Shown here in pieces: positions 45,101 through 56,250 of a DNA stretch of 64,000 nucleotides. The notes below the pieces were generated by a model, which had not been told where the DNA came from, made no database searches, and saw only the letters and a program-made list of their open reading frames with translations. How positions within the stretch are numbered: position 1 is the first letter of the stretch; the number at the start of each line of letters is the position of its first letter. A program made the translations under genes and the position numbers. The stretch is from assembly GCA_030844895.1 (NCBI GenBank), contig JAUTDX010000524.1:49244-113243 (forward strand), read 5' to 3'. This stretch comes from Ambrosia x helenae (lineage: Eukaryota > Streptophyta > Magnoliopsida > Asterales > Asteraceae).

Positions 45101-46160
45101 CGGCATCAAGAAGGAAGGAAGAAGAAGATTTTGCTTTGTTTCACTAAGTATCTAACACATGTTTATATAATCTTACCACATGTAATCTTCCATAGATTAT
45201 GTAAGATTTAATGGGAGATTTTATGTGTACTTGGGATCTTGGTGAGGATATGATATGTGTGTGTGTGTGCCGTGTGTTTTGAGAGAGAAATGGGAGAGAT
45301 TTTGCTTGCAAATCTAGCCAAATAATTTAGATTTATCCTTGATCTTTCACAAGATATTAAGCATGTGCATGTACTAAGGCATCATTACTAGATTGTGTCT
45401 TGGATTTCATTGGCCATAGGGCCGCAAATTGTGCAAGAGAGGGACAAGAAGTTGCATGCTTGTTCTTACATGTCTTACACCTTTTGGCTTTAATAAAGCA
45501 TGCTTTGTCTCCTAGAGTACTAGCTTATTATTATTAGCACATGCATGGACACCTCAAGACCTCTTTAGGCTGGCCCTTGGATGGACTTAGGTGGGGTCCA
45601 CAACTTCAAATATTTACCCAATATTTGTTATGTTTAATCCCTCGTCGTTCGGGTGTCGTTCGGGTATTTTTCGGGTTTTAATTGCGCGTTATTCGGACAT
45701 TAAAAATACCTTTAATAACCCTTAAATATAGTCTAATTTAAGCGTTGATTGGTTATTTAGGCCTTTGCCGGGTGAAATTATGAGCTATACGCGTATCGGG
45801 TGCGGTACGCGCATTTTATTTGTTACCGGGAGATTTGTACAAGACGTTTTCATTTATGGTTTTGGAGTTCCAAAACTCATTATATCTTATGAAAATACCC
45901 TTTATTTTATATCCTGGGTGTCCGGGATCTGTTTCGCTTATTTAATTATTACCGGGTAATTGCCAACGTCCATACCGGATAGCTTATTCGCACATGATCC
46001 AATCATGTTTTACCATTAAACGTATGCATTCCTATGCACTATTTGGAAATTGCTATCTCCTAAGGCCTTGATAATTAAATCACACATAATTGCATTTAAT
46101 TACGTTAATCATATACTAATTAATCTGTACGGAATTACCTTATTTTTGCCGGTTGTTACA
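42157..46160 (-). repeat. 5' LTR of the gypsy element, 4004 bp
   Basis: It matches 31601-35604 base for base apart from about five substitutions. It contains the same six hairpins (42554-44070). The promoter should lie here, read on the minus strand. Confidence 0.95.
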
Positions 46161-46165
46161 TATAG

Positions 46166-47562
46166 GAATTGGGCACATGTCATCCGCCTGCTGGTTGCAG
46201 GCCTGACGCGCCATGATTGGGTAATTCTCTTTGCCGAGTGTACTATTGTCCCCTCTGCTGCTACATGTTAGTGGAGATCCTTGTTGAGGTGGCCTCATGT
46301 GGTTTTATTGGTTGACGCGGGCAGCGAGTGTACTTGTTGTCCCCTGGGACGTAACCGCCAGGACGTGCAGCCTTCTGATTGGCTGATCGTGCAACATGAC
46401 CTCTGCCACACGTCCTAATGTTGTGATTGGTTCGTACAGATATGTATGATTGTACTCTACCACGTGCTCTAGTACTCTGCATTCGCGCGTCCTCGTGTTT
46501 TACCTGGCGGCTGTTGTTAGGCCAGCACGTCCGCATGGCGTCACACCCGCCAATTGTCACATCGCCAAACCTGGTCATGGGCCGCATATGCCTTTGGGCT
46601 CATTTAGGATATGGGCCTCTCCTGTTTTTAATGTAGTTTTGGCATTTGTCCCTTCAAGTCCCCCTAGTCTAGCATGCCATCCGGGCATATGTTGATGGGC
46701 GGGAGGGATGTTAGACTCATTGAAAACGTGCTTCATTTCGGCAGATGCGGAGATCGAGAGTTACGTTCTATGTCAAGGCAAACGTAGGTAATGTGTTTCA
46801 TCTCTGTGAATGCGGAGATGGGAAGTTACGTTCTATGCAAGGCGAACGTAGATAATGTGTTTCATATCTGTGGATGCGGAGATGGAGAGTTACGTTCTAC
46901 GTCAAGGCAGACGTAGATAATCTGAGTCCTCTCTGCGGATGCGGAGACGGAAAGTTACGTTCTACGTCAAGGCGGATGTGGATAATGCTAGTCATTTCTG
47001 CGGATGCGGAGATAAAAATTTACGTTCTATGTCAAGGCGGTCGTAGAGTCCGCATCATTGAATTTTGAATTCAATGTTAATCATTTGGGGGGAAATCGAG
47101 AAAGTACATTGTCTGTTGGGTGTGACTTCTGATGTGACTGTCTGTACGTCTGCTACGTCTGTGTCAGGTGGACGGACGGTTTTTTCGTCTGCTGTCAGTC
47201 GCGTGGTGCACGCGCCGCGCGTGAGACGCTGTTTTGACTCCCTCTTGTGATGTGTCTGCTGCTCGTTGGTTGCTTCCCTGCACATTTTCCCATCGCAATT
47301 AATGCGATGGGTATAAATAGCCTTTGCCAACCAACTCCTCTCCATTTCGAAATTTCTCTAACTGTTGAGATTCTTTTCTCTCTCTCCTTTGCATTTTTAC
47401 TTGAACATTTGAAGATTCCGATCAATCGCTTAAGTTTTCCGGCGACTCATTTGAAGATTCCGACGTATTTTCAAGTTTTCCAGCGGAATCCAAAATTTCC
47501 GAACATTCCCCGTCCACTTTCTTTGTTATAGTCTGTTTTCCGTTCTTCCTTTAATCCTAAAC
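46166..47562 (+). promoter_or_regulatory. LTR- or promoter-like block upstream of a PF04195-type ORF
   Basis: This stretch is richer in GC than its neighbours. It has four ATTGG (inverted CCAAT) motifs at about 46205, 46302, 46378 and 46426, duplicated GAGTGTAC..TTGTCCCCT blocks, a 65-bp tandem array, and TATAAATAG at 47312. A CT-rich leader follows to the ATG at 47563. I found no second LTR copy or primer site, so whether it is an LTR is open. Confidence 0.55.
46744..47055 (+). repeat. Five tandem repeats of about 65 bp
   Basis: ATGCGGAG starts at 46745, 46810, 46874, 46939 and 47004. Each unit continues with GTTACGTTCTA and CAAGGC..ACGTAGATAAT. The last unit is partial and more diverged. 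Confidence 0.9.
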
Positions 47563-47995
47563 ATGTCGGACACTGAGACGAAGAGCAAGAACCCTCCTGT
47601 AGCCATGGCCGATGCTCCAATCAAGTGGAAGAGGGACTCATTTGAACATTTTTTGGCGTTGTACGAGATTCCGGCGAGTTGGGAGCCAACTCTCCCGGCC
47701 GACGGTGAGACGGTACTAGACGCCGGTCCGAGCAGGATGGCTCTCTATGGCGCTCACTTCCAGTTTGCCGGTTTCCGGCTGACGGCCACCAAGTTTGTGT
47801 GTGACCTGTTGCTTCGTTATGGATGTCACTTAACTCAAATGACTCCGCTAGGGATGACAAGGATGGTGCACTTCTAATTTGTGTGTCGTTCTCAGGGCGT
47901 TGAACCGACGTTTGACATGTTCAACGCCTTTTACCGGTTTGCTCGGAGTGCCCCTTATCCCTTCAGTATGCTTATAGCTCTGATCTCGAGCTAAG
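47563..47995 (+). pseudogene. PF04195-type (putative gypsy-type transposon) N-terminal protein, broken
   Basis: MSDTETKSKNPPVAMADAP leads to DSFEHFLALYEIPASWEP, then LYGAHFQFAGFRLTATKF, LLLRYGCHLTQMTPLGMTRM and VHF. TAA at 47875-47877 stands where family members have Glu; the same frame continues FVCRSQGVEPTFDMFNAFYR and ends at TAA near 47995. This matches the PF04195 domain of plant gypsy-type elements. The protein is cut after about 140 codons, probably by a later rearrangement. The family's biochemical role is not established. Confidence 0.7.
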
Positions 47996-49745
47996 TACAT
48001 AAACTCAAGTTTGTTAATTGAGATGAGAGATAATGATCGAGAATGATTAAAAAGCACGAATCATTAAAATGTTCGTTGAGCTAGAGCCACTGGTTGTTTA
48101 AGTCATAGGGTATTATATTACTCGTATTCTCACATCAACTTATATGGGTTGACCTAAAACACGATACTATTTTACATGTGGCCAAGTTAGAAATGTATTT
48201 GAGACGAAAAAATATATAGGTCGTCCTCAAGTTTTTTTTTTTACTCAGTCTCTCAAAACAAAACGTATAACACCCTACATTTTATGGAATACAATCACGA
48301 TAAACTCCCTTATATTTTTTAGAACAACGGCTATAAAAGCCCTATAATACCCAATATATAAACATTTTCAAGCGATAAAGTTAATCCAAAAGCATTTGAT
48401 GATATTATCTTTACGTCTGATTTTTAGATAAAATCGGAACTCTTTACTTTTCTTTTAATCATTGGAGGATCCGTGGATTATAAAATTAGAACAATTTTCT
48501 TTTCTAATAATTACAAGAAGCATTTATTTTGAACAAGAAGATTATTCAGAAAATTTATAATAGGAAAAAGTTATTTGTAAATAGGTTTGTTAGCGAACCA
48601 AACATTCAGTAAATCCTTCGATTAGAAGTTCATTTATTTAATAAATGAACTAACATGAACAAAACTTTTTGTTTATTTAGTTAAACAAACGAACATGAAC
48701 ACGTGTTGCGTTTGTTTGTTTATATTCGTAAACGTTAGACTATTTTCATTAATTTATGTTGCTTGTTTAATTCGTTTATTAATACATCCATTAAAGATTG
48801 TTAGCCCTTTACAAATTAGTGTAGTTTATTAAATTTAAGTTTCTTCCATTACAATTTAGTCTAGCTTTGTTTTTTTTTAACCCAACACATTGGGATTCAT
48901 ATATACTTTTAATTGGTATTAGCCCAGTTATGTTCGTTCATCTATATTCAGTTACCTTCGTGAACTATTTGTTTATAATACTAAGAACAAACATAAATGA
49001 GCACAAACACATTCATAACCTTAACGAACAAACAAGGACAAGAAAGCCCCATTTGTTTAGTTGTTCATCTGCGATCGTCTGTTCGATAAAAGTGAACGAA
49101 CACAAATATTCCTTGTTCATGTTCGTTTATAAGCATGTGTAAAAATACAAAAAAGAGAGTACGCGTTCCAAATATTCTGGTTTGACGTTTGCTAACGGAT
49201 TCAATTACCATTTGCAAACTACAATAAATCAATAATGCACATTTCAAGAACAAAATCTTTGGGCTATATGAAAACTTTCCGGCCCATTGTTGTGTAGTAA
49301 ATCGGTGCGGCTATTATTTATACCAAAACTTACATTTATAATTCAAATTTTACCCTAATATATACTCATGAGAACCATTGGATAAATGATTTGGGGTTTA
49401 TTGGTGATTAGTACTAACCTAGGTTTAATTTCATATATTTGTAAAAGCAGCATGACATTTGAGTCAACTAGTTGTTTAAGCAAAAAGACTTCACACAAAA
49501 CACTAAGAAATTTCCCCAAGTGTTTAAAATTAATTCCTTTCTGGTTATTCTGGTTAATCGATGTATAAACGATATGTAATTTGCTTAAATGTTGCCAGTT
49601 TTTTATGAAAGTTAATTACAACTATATTCAAGTTATATTAGTATCTACAATATTCGTGGATTGAAAACTTTTTTTATTCATGATGGTTAGATGGCCGACT
49701 TTTTAAAAAAAATCTTTTGTCAATTCTAAAGTTATATTGATGAAT
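47996..49745. other. AT-rich intergenic DNA with GTTCGTTT/AACGAAC-rich repeat
   Basis: No gene found. From about 48590 to 49130 the motifs CGAACATGAAC, GTTCGTTT and variants recur many times on both strands. The ORF at 48867-49142 is built from them and is not conserved-looking. Confidence 0.4.
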
Positions 49746-51103
49746 AGGGTTGGGTTATTATACAAAGCCTACAAAAAATGAGAAGGGTGAGAAGCTACTA
49801 GAAAATGACATGTGTCAAAGGATTAAACAAGTGGGAGGGGTAATTTTGTCAAAAGAATATGCACATGCAAGTCACATGCCATTTCCACCTTCATTTTTAA
49901 ATGTCCGTAACTTTTTTATACGTCATCGTTTTTTTAAAAAAATTATACCATAAAATCGAGCGTCTTTTTATCTTTAATATGAGTACCATATTGTTATACT
50001 TTCAAAAAAAAAGTCAAAAACTCACTTGCGTAAGACACAATGGAGTGTAAAACACAATGAGCACCAATTAAATATAAGGTATAAAACATAATCAACAATC
50101 TAATAAAACACAATGGACAACGTACTAAAGACACAATGAAGAGAAGACTAAAACACAATGAATGCTTTTGAAAAAAAAAGTTGAAAACCCAGTTGCGAAA
50201 GACACAATGGACGACATACTAAAGACACAATGAACAGAAAACTTAAACACAATGAATTCTTTTGAAACAAAAGCCAAAAACCCAGTTGTGTAAAACACAA
50301 TGGATGACATAATAAGGACACAATGAATAGAAGACTAAAACACAATGAATACTTTTGAAAAAAAAAGTTGAAAACCCAGTTGCGTAAGACACAATGGAGA
50401 TAACGTAAAACACAATGAGTACCAATTAAATATGCAATGAACAATAGTGTATAAAACACAATGAACAGTCTAATAAAACACAATGAACAGTCTAATATAA
50501 CACAATGGACGACATACTAAAGACACAATGAACAAAGGACTAAAATACAATGAATAATAGACTTAAACACAATGAACACCATAATAAAACACAATGTACA
50601 CCTAAATACAAAACTCATTTGCGTAAAACACAATGAAAAGCATACTAAAAACACAATGGACAAAGTTAAATCATGTGTAGACTAAAAAAACATAAATAAC
50701 ATATTTATAAAGCACACGTGCATACTATAACACAATGAACGAGCAGAAGACACAACGGAGAAGAAAACCCATTTAACATGATTTTTTTTTCAATTTTAAT
50801 GTAGCAATGTGGTACTCATATTAAAGATAAAAAAACGCTCGTTAATATGGTGAAATTTTTTTGAAAAAAAAATATCGTATGAAAAAGTTATAGACGTTTT
50901 AAAATGACGGGGGGAATTGACATGTGCATTGCATGTGGAGAGAGAAAGTCAACAAATGTGGTTTTTCTTTTATGCCCTTCCTCTAGTTTATTATTTATTT
51001 TTTTCAAACAAACTAATCTCAACCCTTCAAATATATGATCAATGGATCATAATCCTTCTCACCCTTCCTAGAAAAAGTGTCTTGTGTATTTGATCCCAAC
51101 CCT
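49746..51103. mobile_element. Non-autonomous TIR element with ACACAATG array, TSD TGATGAAT
   Basis: Ends AGGGTTGGG and CCCAACCCT are inverted and the similarity extends about 270 bp inward (shared GAAGGGTGAGAAG and TCTTTAATATGAGTACCA). TGATGAAT lies directly outside both ends (49738-49745, 51104-51111); a ninth base also matches if one end base is shared. An 8-9 bp duplication with long inverted repeats suggests the Mutator or hAT superfamily. No coding capacity; the minus-strand ORFs at 50125-50483 are translations of the repeat array. Confidence 0.85.
50033..50758 (+). repeat. Array of 22 exact ACACAATG octamers plus variants
   Basis: All copies are in one orientation. Neighbours are often 21-24 bases apart (for example 50107, 50129, 50151; 50455, 50476, 50498, 50522). 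A higher-order unit of about 92-94 bp beginning CCCAGTTG recurs at about 50190, 50282 and 50376. Confidence 0.9.
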
Positions 51104-52199
51104 TGATGAATAATGTCTATATCGACTAATTTAAGGTTAGCTTTACTAAAATTGACATTTCATAATGTCTACATCGACCAACTTCATACGCTAACTTGGT
51201 GAAAATGCCTTGACCCACACATGATTAACTTTTACAAGTTTAACATAAAAAAAATGGTCAATATATACTTTTATAAACTCCATCAGTATCCATTTTGATC
51301 CTTATCATTCGTTGGATCAGATTTAGGTTAATTTATGCAAATATGTGTTTCATAATGTGTCAGATGAATGATGAATCCCAATAATGTAAAGTATTTAAAC
51401 ACTAAACCACCTACTTTGCTCTCCCATTATACTGTAATATTGTAATGACCTTTCAAATACTGATATTCTCGACTTTGTTTCTTAAGAAAATTGACCCGGA
51501 CCATCAAATAGAATTACACACATATCTTGCTAATTAACTTGCTTTTACGGGGAAAATTTTGTTCTTTTTTTATCTATATTTGGACCAAAGTATCCATCAT
51601 GTATATAAAAGAGTTCTTGATAATTCAAGTACTGGAGTTTAGCTCGTTTATCCAACCCTGATGCTTGATGCTTGGTTTTGAAAAAAAGATTGATTATTAT
51701 ACCAAGTTGTTGGACCGGTTACAGCGTCGTCTCCTCTATGGATCAATCTACTTATGAGTAAAATCAATATTCTAGAATTAAGATTTCAAATGTGTTCAGT
51801 ACTCCGAATGTGAACAAAGAGAGACCCAATGGGCATGTATTTCACACTATTCTTCATCCCTTAGGTGAAGACCTAGCTAAAGTTGAACTGAAGATCACAT
51901 TTTCGCAAATTACAACTTGCAAAGATAATTTGGGTTTTGATCCTATGATGGTGGGGTTTGGCTCATACACATTGATTTTTTGATGTCCAATGCTTGTATT
52001 TGATGGATATAGAGAGCTATGAGTATATACCTATTTAAATGTGTGAATTGAGAAGCATATTTACTTTTAAGTTGCGTACACTTACCACAAATTACAACTA
52101 TAATTCAAATTTTACATTAGTATCTACTCATGAAAAGTGTTGGTTGAATAGGATTTGAAGCCACACCACAAATATAGGGTACGAAACTATTGCCAGACC
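51104..52199. repeat. Intergenic DNA with a copy of the 29-kb gene-fragment family
   Basis: About 51560-51985 resembles 29070-29620 (TTTGGACCAAAGTATCCAT, then TTCGCAAATTACA and TTTTGATCCTATGATGGTG). The short ORF at 51792-51983 keeps VELKITFSQIT. The rest shows no feature. Confidence 0.45.
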
Positions 52200-52345
52200 C
52201 ACTCATATCTCAAGGGGGGCTGGCGAAAATAGAGTAATTTGTAGGCAAAATTCCTGATCGCACCCTTAAAAGTTTGGTTAAACCCCTGATCCCCCCCCCC
52301 ACCCCCCACCCCGCCCCACAAAATAATTTCTGGGTCCGCCACTGT
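52200..52345 (-). repeat. Dispersed repeat with C-rich tract
   Basis: It is the inverted, diverged counterpart of 22835-22935 (TTTGTAGGCAAAATTCCTG, then GATCGCACCCTTAAAAGT), followed by a broken poly-C run and TCTGGGTCCGCCACTG. Confidence 0.6.
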
Positions 52346-52630
52346 ACGATACAACTTGGATCAGATCACCTTATTATTCTAATTGTTGTTGTTGTGCGGT
52401 GGAGGTGGTGGTGGTGGTGCGAAAGCATGTATGTTTAGAATATTATTCTCACACAAATCGTTGTTTTAGTTTTATAAAATGATTAATAATTTTACACTAC
52501 TACACAAAATAAGCGAAGTAGAAGCTTATAAAAGTGCCTATGGATTCTAGCACGTACACAAATGTGCATAATGAGGCATGACCGTGCCATTAGCTTGGCT
52601 CTCACCATACCTTTTCTTTTCATCTGAAGT

Positions 52631-53072
52631 TGTAGGACCGAGTTTCTTATCGGACAAGAAATGTGATTCACTTAGTTTTATACCCGAATCAAAGGCGGAA
52701 ACAAAGATTCAAACTTAGAAGATTATCTATATGAAACAAACAAGTAAACAACACGAGAAACTATTAAAGACACAAGGTTTTGATTAGGCTTACACAAAGC
52801 AAGGATTCACAAAGATAGGCTATCACTAAGAAAACACACACACTAAGGACATACCTATGGAATGTTGTGAGAGAGCTCTCTTTGATCAAGGGGGAGACTA
52901 AGCTTTTTATACTATCTTAGTCTCCCCATTGTCTTAGTCTCTTGGCCTAGAGAGACTGAGGCTTAGTCTCCATAGCTTGCAAATTACAGTTATGCCACTA
53001 GGTATAATAAACTTATCTACACTAGCCAAACGACTAATCACTAGCTGGGGACAAACATAAAATGAACTAACA
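52631..53072 (-). mobile_element. Solo LTR, 442 bp, TSD GAAGT
   Basis: Plus-strand ends TGTAGGACC and GAACTAACA are flanked by GAAGT on both sides (52626-52630, 53073-53077). On the minus strand TATAAAAAG lies at about 52900, followed by a CT-rich leader, so the LTR reads leftward. The compact size suggests copia. Confidence 0.85.
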
Positions 53073-53077
53073 GAAGT

Positions 53078-53898
53078 TGTTAGCATGGTCGTGCTTATAC
53101 ATATGTAAGGGTGTGCGTCAACCCTTATGGTCGGAACCTAGTTGCACCTTATCGACGACACAAGCATGCTTCTTTTGGTGTCAGCCTTTAAAGATATCTC
53201 TGTATGGTCAAGGGTGCGTGGTCCTTGTGCACATTTGTGCTTGGCTTCTTTTGGTTATTTTCGTCTAGTTTATTTCATTTGTTTATAACTAGGAGGTCTA
53301 ATGTTACTACAACGGCACAAAGGAGCATATTAAGTAGTATGGTATCTAGTGAGATTCTAAATCTGACTAAATATGTTGTTATGTTTAATATGCAACATAG
53401 AATCTTTTGAGAGTTTCGAAATAGTTAACTAACCTACATCAACATCCGTAAAGGTGTAAGTCCTGTAGGAAGCTTTAGGAAACTAAAGGCTTAGGTCAGA
53501 TAAGGAGATTGGGTGTCATCTGGTAGTCTTATTAAAGTTACTTTTGATTGACAAGGAAGTACGAGAAAGAGATCTAATTGCCATCAGCAAAGACGACGTA
53601 ATCGAACACTGAAAGATGATCGCAACCAATGGTTGCAAGAGTTGAACAAGTCAGATTATAGGCATGACTTCATTAATACTTGAACAAGAATGAATCTAAC
53701 AAATATTAACAAGGAGTATGATATTAGATGGATGAGTATTTTAGTGTTAAGAAAGATTTCTTGGACATAGGAATCAATTCAAGGTTTTGTGCAAAACCGA
53801 TTCCTTATTATGTCAAAAACGAAGGAAATCTATTTAGGGAAATATATTATTGAAATGAGACTTGTAAAAGTAATTATATATGTATGCATTATGCAAGG
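53078..53898. other. Intergenic DNA, no feature seen
   Basis: Short ORFs at 53077-53410 have no recognisable content. Confidence 0.4.
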
Positions 53899-54330
53899 TG
53901 TAACACCCAAAGTCGATTTAGCAAAAACAAGCAGCGGAAATGCAGATCAGAAAATTTCTTTCATAAATATCTAATTAACATACTTAGAAAACATTTTACA
54001 AGTATATTTTAGGATTTACGCCTTCCATTCCTACTTATTGCATATATTAAAACATGCCATCAAATGACTACTTAACCATGTTTCCTTACTATCCATGTCT
54101 TGACTCCATCTTCATTCATTCCTATTTTCGTATGGAATTCCTGAATAACCTGCAATTTCCAAATGATCAAAACATTAGAGAAGTAGGTGACTTCATAAGA
54201 TATTTGAACAATGTGGGAGTAACATCTACTAAAGGCTCATTGATCATGGGGCATATCTCGATCAGTTCGGATCCTTTCCGATTACAATCTCATATTCGAT
54301 CTCCAGATTATAACTTTTAACTCCATGCAT
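53899..54330. repeat. Truncated gypsy-type LTR end
   Basis: TGTAACACCC at 53899 followed by AGCAGCGGAAATG resembles the LTR edges of the chromovirus family in this window. No matching right end or target duplication found. Confidence 0.4.
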
Positions 54331-55052
54331 TCATCCTCAACTTCCTGCACTTTCATTATCTTTCTTATAACAACACGTTAACATCATTATATCTTTACGT
54401 ACTTACAAATCCCACATTTGTATTATCATGTTATGCCACCATATCTCCCTCAATGTAGTTACTACGTCTAAGATAAAGTTTTCCGTGTTTAAGATTATAT
54501 TTTTATACGATTTCATTGTTTTGGATGCACTTCTTTGATATGGTTTGTGTTTTGCATGTCTCAAGAAGTTTAAGGTGCATTTCAAGAGCTAGACGGTGCT
54601 TTAGATTGGAGCTAGGATGGTTCGGGAAGGATAAACAAAAGGAAATGGAAAATTTTTTGAAGGTCGACGGGCCATCAGGCCGTTAACGACGGCCAAGGAA
54701 TTTCGTCCCCAACTGGTGTACAGCACAAAGTGTCGTGGATGGAGCTTACCCATCGGCAACATTTGAATTGTAACTTTTTCAACTATGTTTTTATTTAAAC
54801 CTATGTAAGCTCACCAACTATTTTTAGGTGCCCCCCCCCCCCCCCATTTTTCCCAATTTAACATGTTTCAGGGAATATTGTTGTTTAAAGTTCTACAAGC
54901 TTTGGATCACTTAGGAGATTTGGGCCTAGATTAAACAAGATTATGTAGTTGTTTGTCAGTATTTGATTCTTGTATGAATTTGTAATTCGAATAAATGAAG
55001 GAATGTTGGATTTTAATAATCTGCACTATATGATATTGGCCACCAGCAGTCC
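54331..55052. repeat. Probable Athila-like LTR fragment with poly-C tract
   Basis: Around 54540-54980 the text (CAAGAAGTTTAAGGTGCAT, GACGGCCAAGG, TTTATTTAAACC) has the layout of a gypsy LTR with a TATA-like site. Fifteen C lie at 54831-54845. No coding. Confidence 0.35.
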
Positions 55053-56250
55053 TGTCACACCCGCCATGGCGGAAACACGAAGCGCATCATGAAAGGTTTT
55101 CAAGCACAAGATTCAAGCAAACATCTAAAATAGCATAAATTTTGAATACCAAATTGTTAAAGAGTTTAAAACCATTAATAAAATGTATTGTTTCAAAGCC
55201 AAATGTTCATAATTTAAACCAAAAGACTGTATCCATGATGCATGCGTAAATCATATCCCAAGTTCCATCCATGAGTTTTAGTTACTTGAAAAACATGCAT
55301 AAAAACTTTGTCAACATAAAGTCGGTGAGTTCGCAGGTTTAAAAGATTTTTAAATGTAAATTTAATGAAATCTGTGAATGCCTAATCAATGTCTAGCTAA
55401 GACAATTACTAATGTGACAATCATGAGTCCATAACCAAATCTTGACGAGTTGTGCATCATGCATCGTACAACAAAGGCAATGTATCATCATATGTGAAAT
55501 ACAAGCACTCTTTTATCGTTTGTATCTGGGTTAGAGCGACTAACCAAGAGTGGAGGTGGCAACCCAATGGATCTGTTCAAGTATTTCATGACTAAGTCAA
55601 TAGCTAATGGTTACAGTAAACTAAATAACATGAGGGCTTTATGAGTACTTGGTGTGTCGGTTTTAGTAATTAGAAAATATATCATTTTCCCGGTGCCAAC
55701 AACTATGGTGTTTAAACCTCAAAACATTAGTTTTGGGAAAAAAAAAAGATTGTTACTTAACCATTATCTAGTTTTAAATTAATAAGTAAACGATAATTAC
55801 TTAGAAACTAAAACAAACACACAAACAGAGAACCTGACGTGGGGATTTCTAGGGTAAATACCGAGTATTGTATTCCAAAGAACACACTTTCCCCTACTCA
55901 ACCTTTCATCACTTTTGTTAATCGGATTTTGAAAAAGAAAATAAAATGGAGAGGTTCTAAAAGAAAATTAGTTTTTTTGAAAAGGTTTTGGTTTTAAAAT
56001 AAAAGATAAAAATAGTAGGTTTAGAAAACATGCTACTCTTGTGGACCCTCTGTAACACCGAAAAGTTTAATTAAAAATAATCACAATTAACCCGTTTAGA
56101 CCATGGGTTTAAAAACTTAATCTTGAACAATTTTAGTTATTATTAACAAATTGTGATCAAATAAATTGAAGGTTAAACCTTGAGGACTAGTCTTGCCAAT
56201 AAGGCAAAGTGGGATTTATGTTTTAACAAAAAAAAACCATGGGTGGGATG
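55053..56250. repeat. Old gypsy LTR fragment, relative of the 31601 LTR
   Basis: TGTCACACCCGCCATGGCGG at 55053, then AAACACGAAGCGCATCATG, parallels the edge of the intact gypsy LTR, and GTCGGTGAGTTCGCAGG parallels its TTGGTGAGTTCACAGG. A further TGTAACACCG edge lies at 56051. The solo LTR at 56251 inserted into it. Confidence 0.5.

Larger units (their letters stand above)
31601..46160 (-). mobile_element. Ty3/gypsy chromovirus-type retrotransposon, 14.6 kb, TSD TATAG, coding decayed
   Basis: Two 4004-bp LTRs (31601-35604 and 42157-46160) are almost identical, and TATAG flanks both ends (31596-31600, 46161-46165). On the minus strand the order is 5' LTR (46160-42157), primer site complementary to initiator Met tRNA, 6.55-kb internal region, polypurine tract, 3' LTR. 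Remnants of integrase and of the C-terminal tail of a chromovirus polyprotein can be read, but no long ORF survives. I noticed only five substitutions between the LTRs, so the insertion is recent and must have used another element's enzymes. Confidence 0.93.

Noticed and set aside
50125..50483. Hydrophobic minus-strand ORFs in the octamer array
   Set aside because: They translate the ACACAATG repeats; three overlapping frames are open because the repeat lacks stops, not because of coding.
50033..50758. CRISPR-like array
   Set aside because: Repeats are only 8 bp with no unique regular spacers, and the DNA is plant nuclear with introns.
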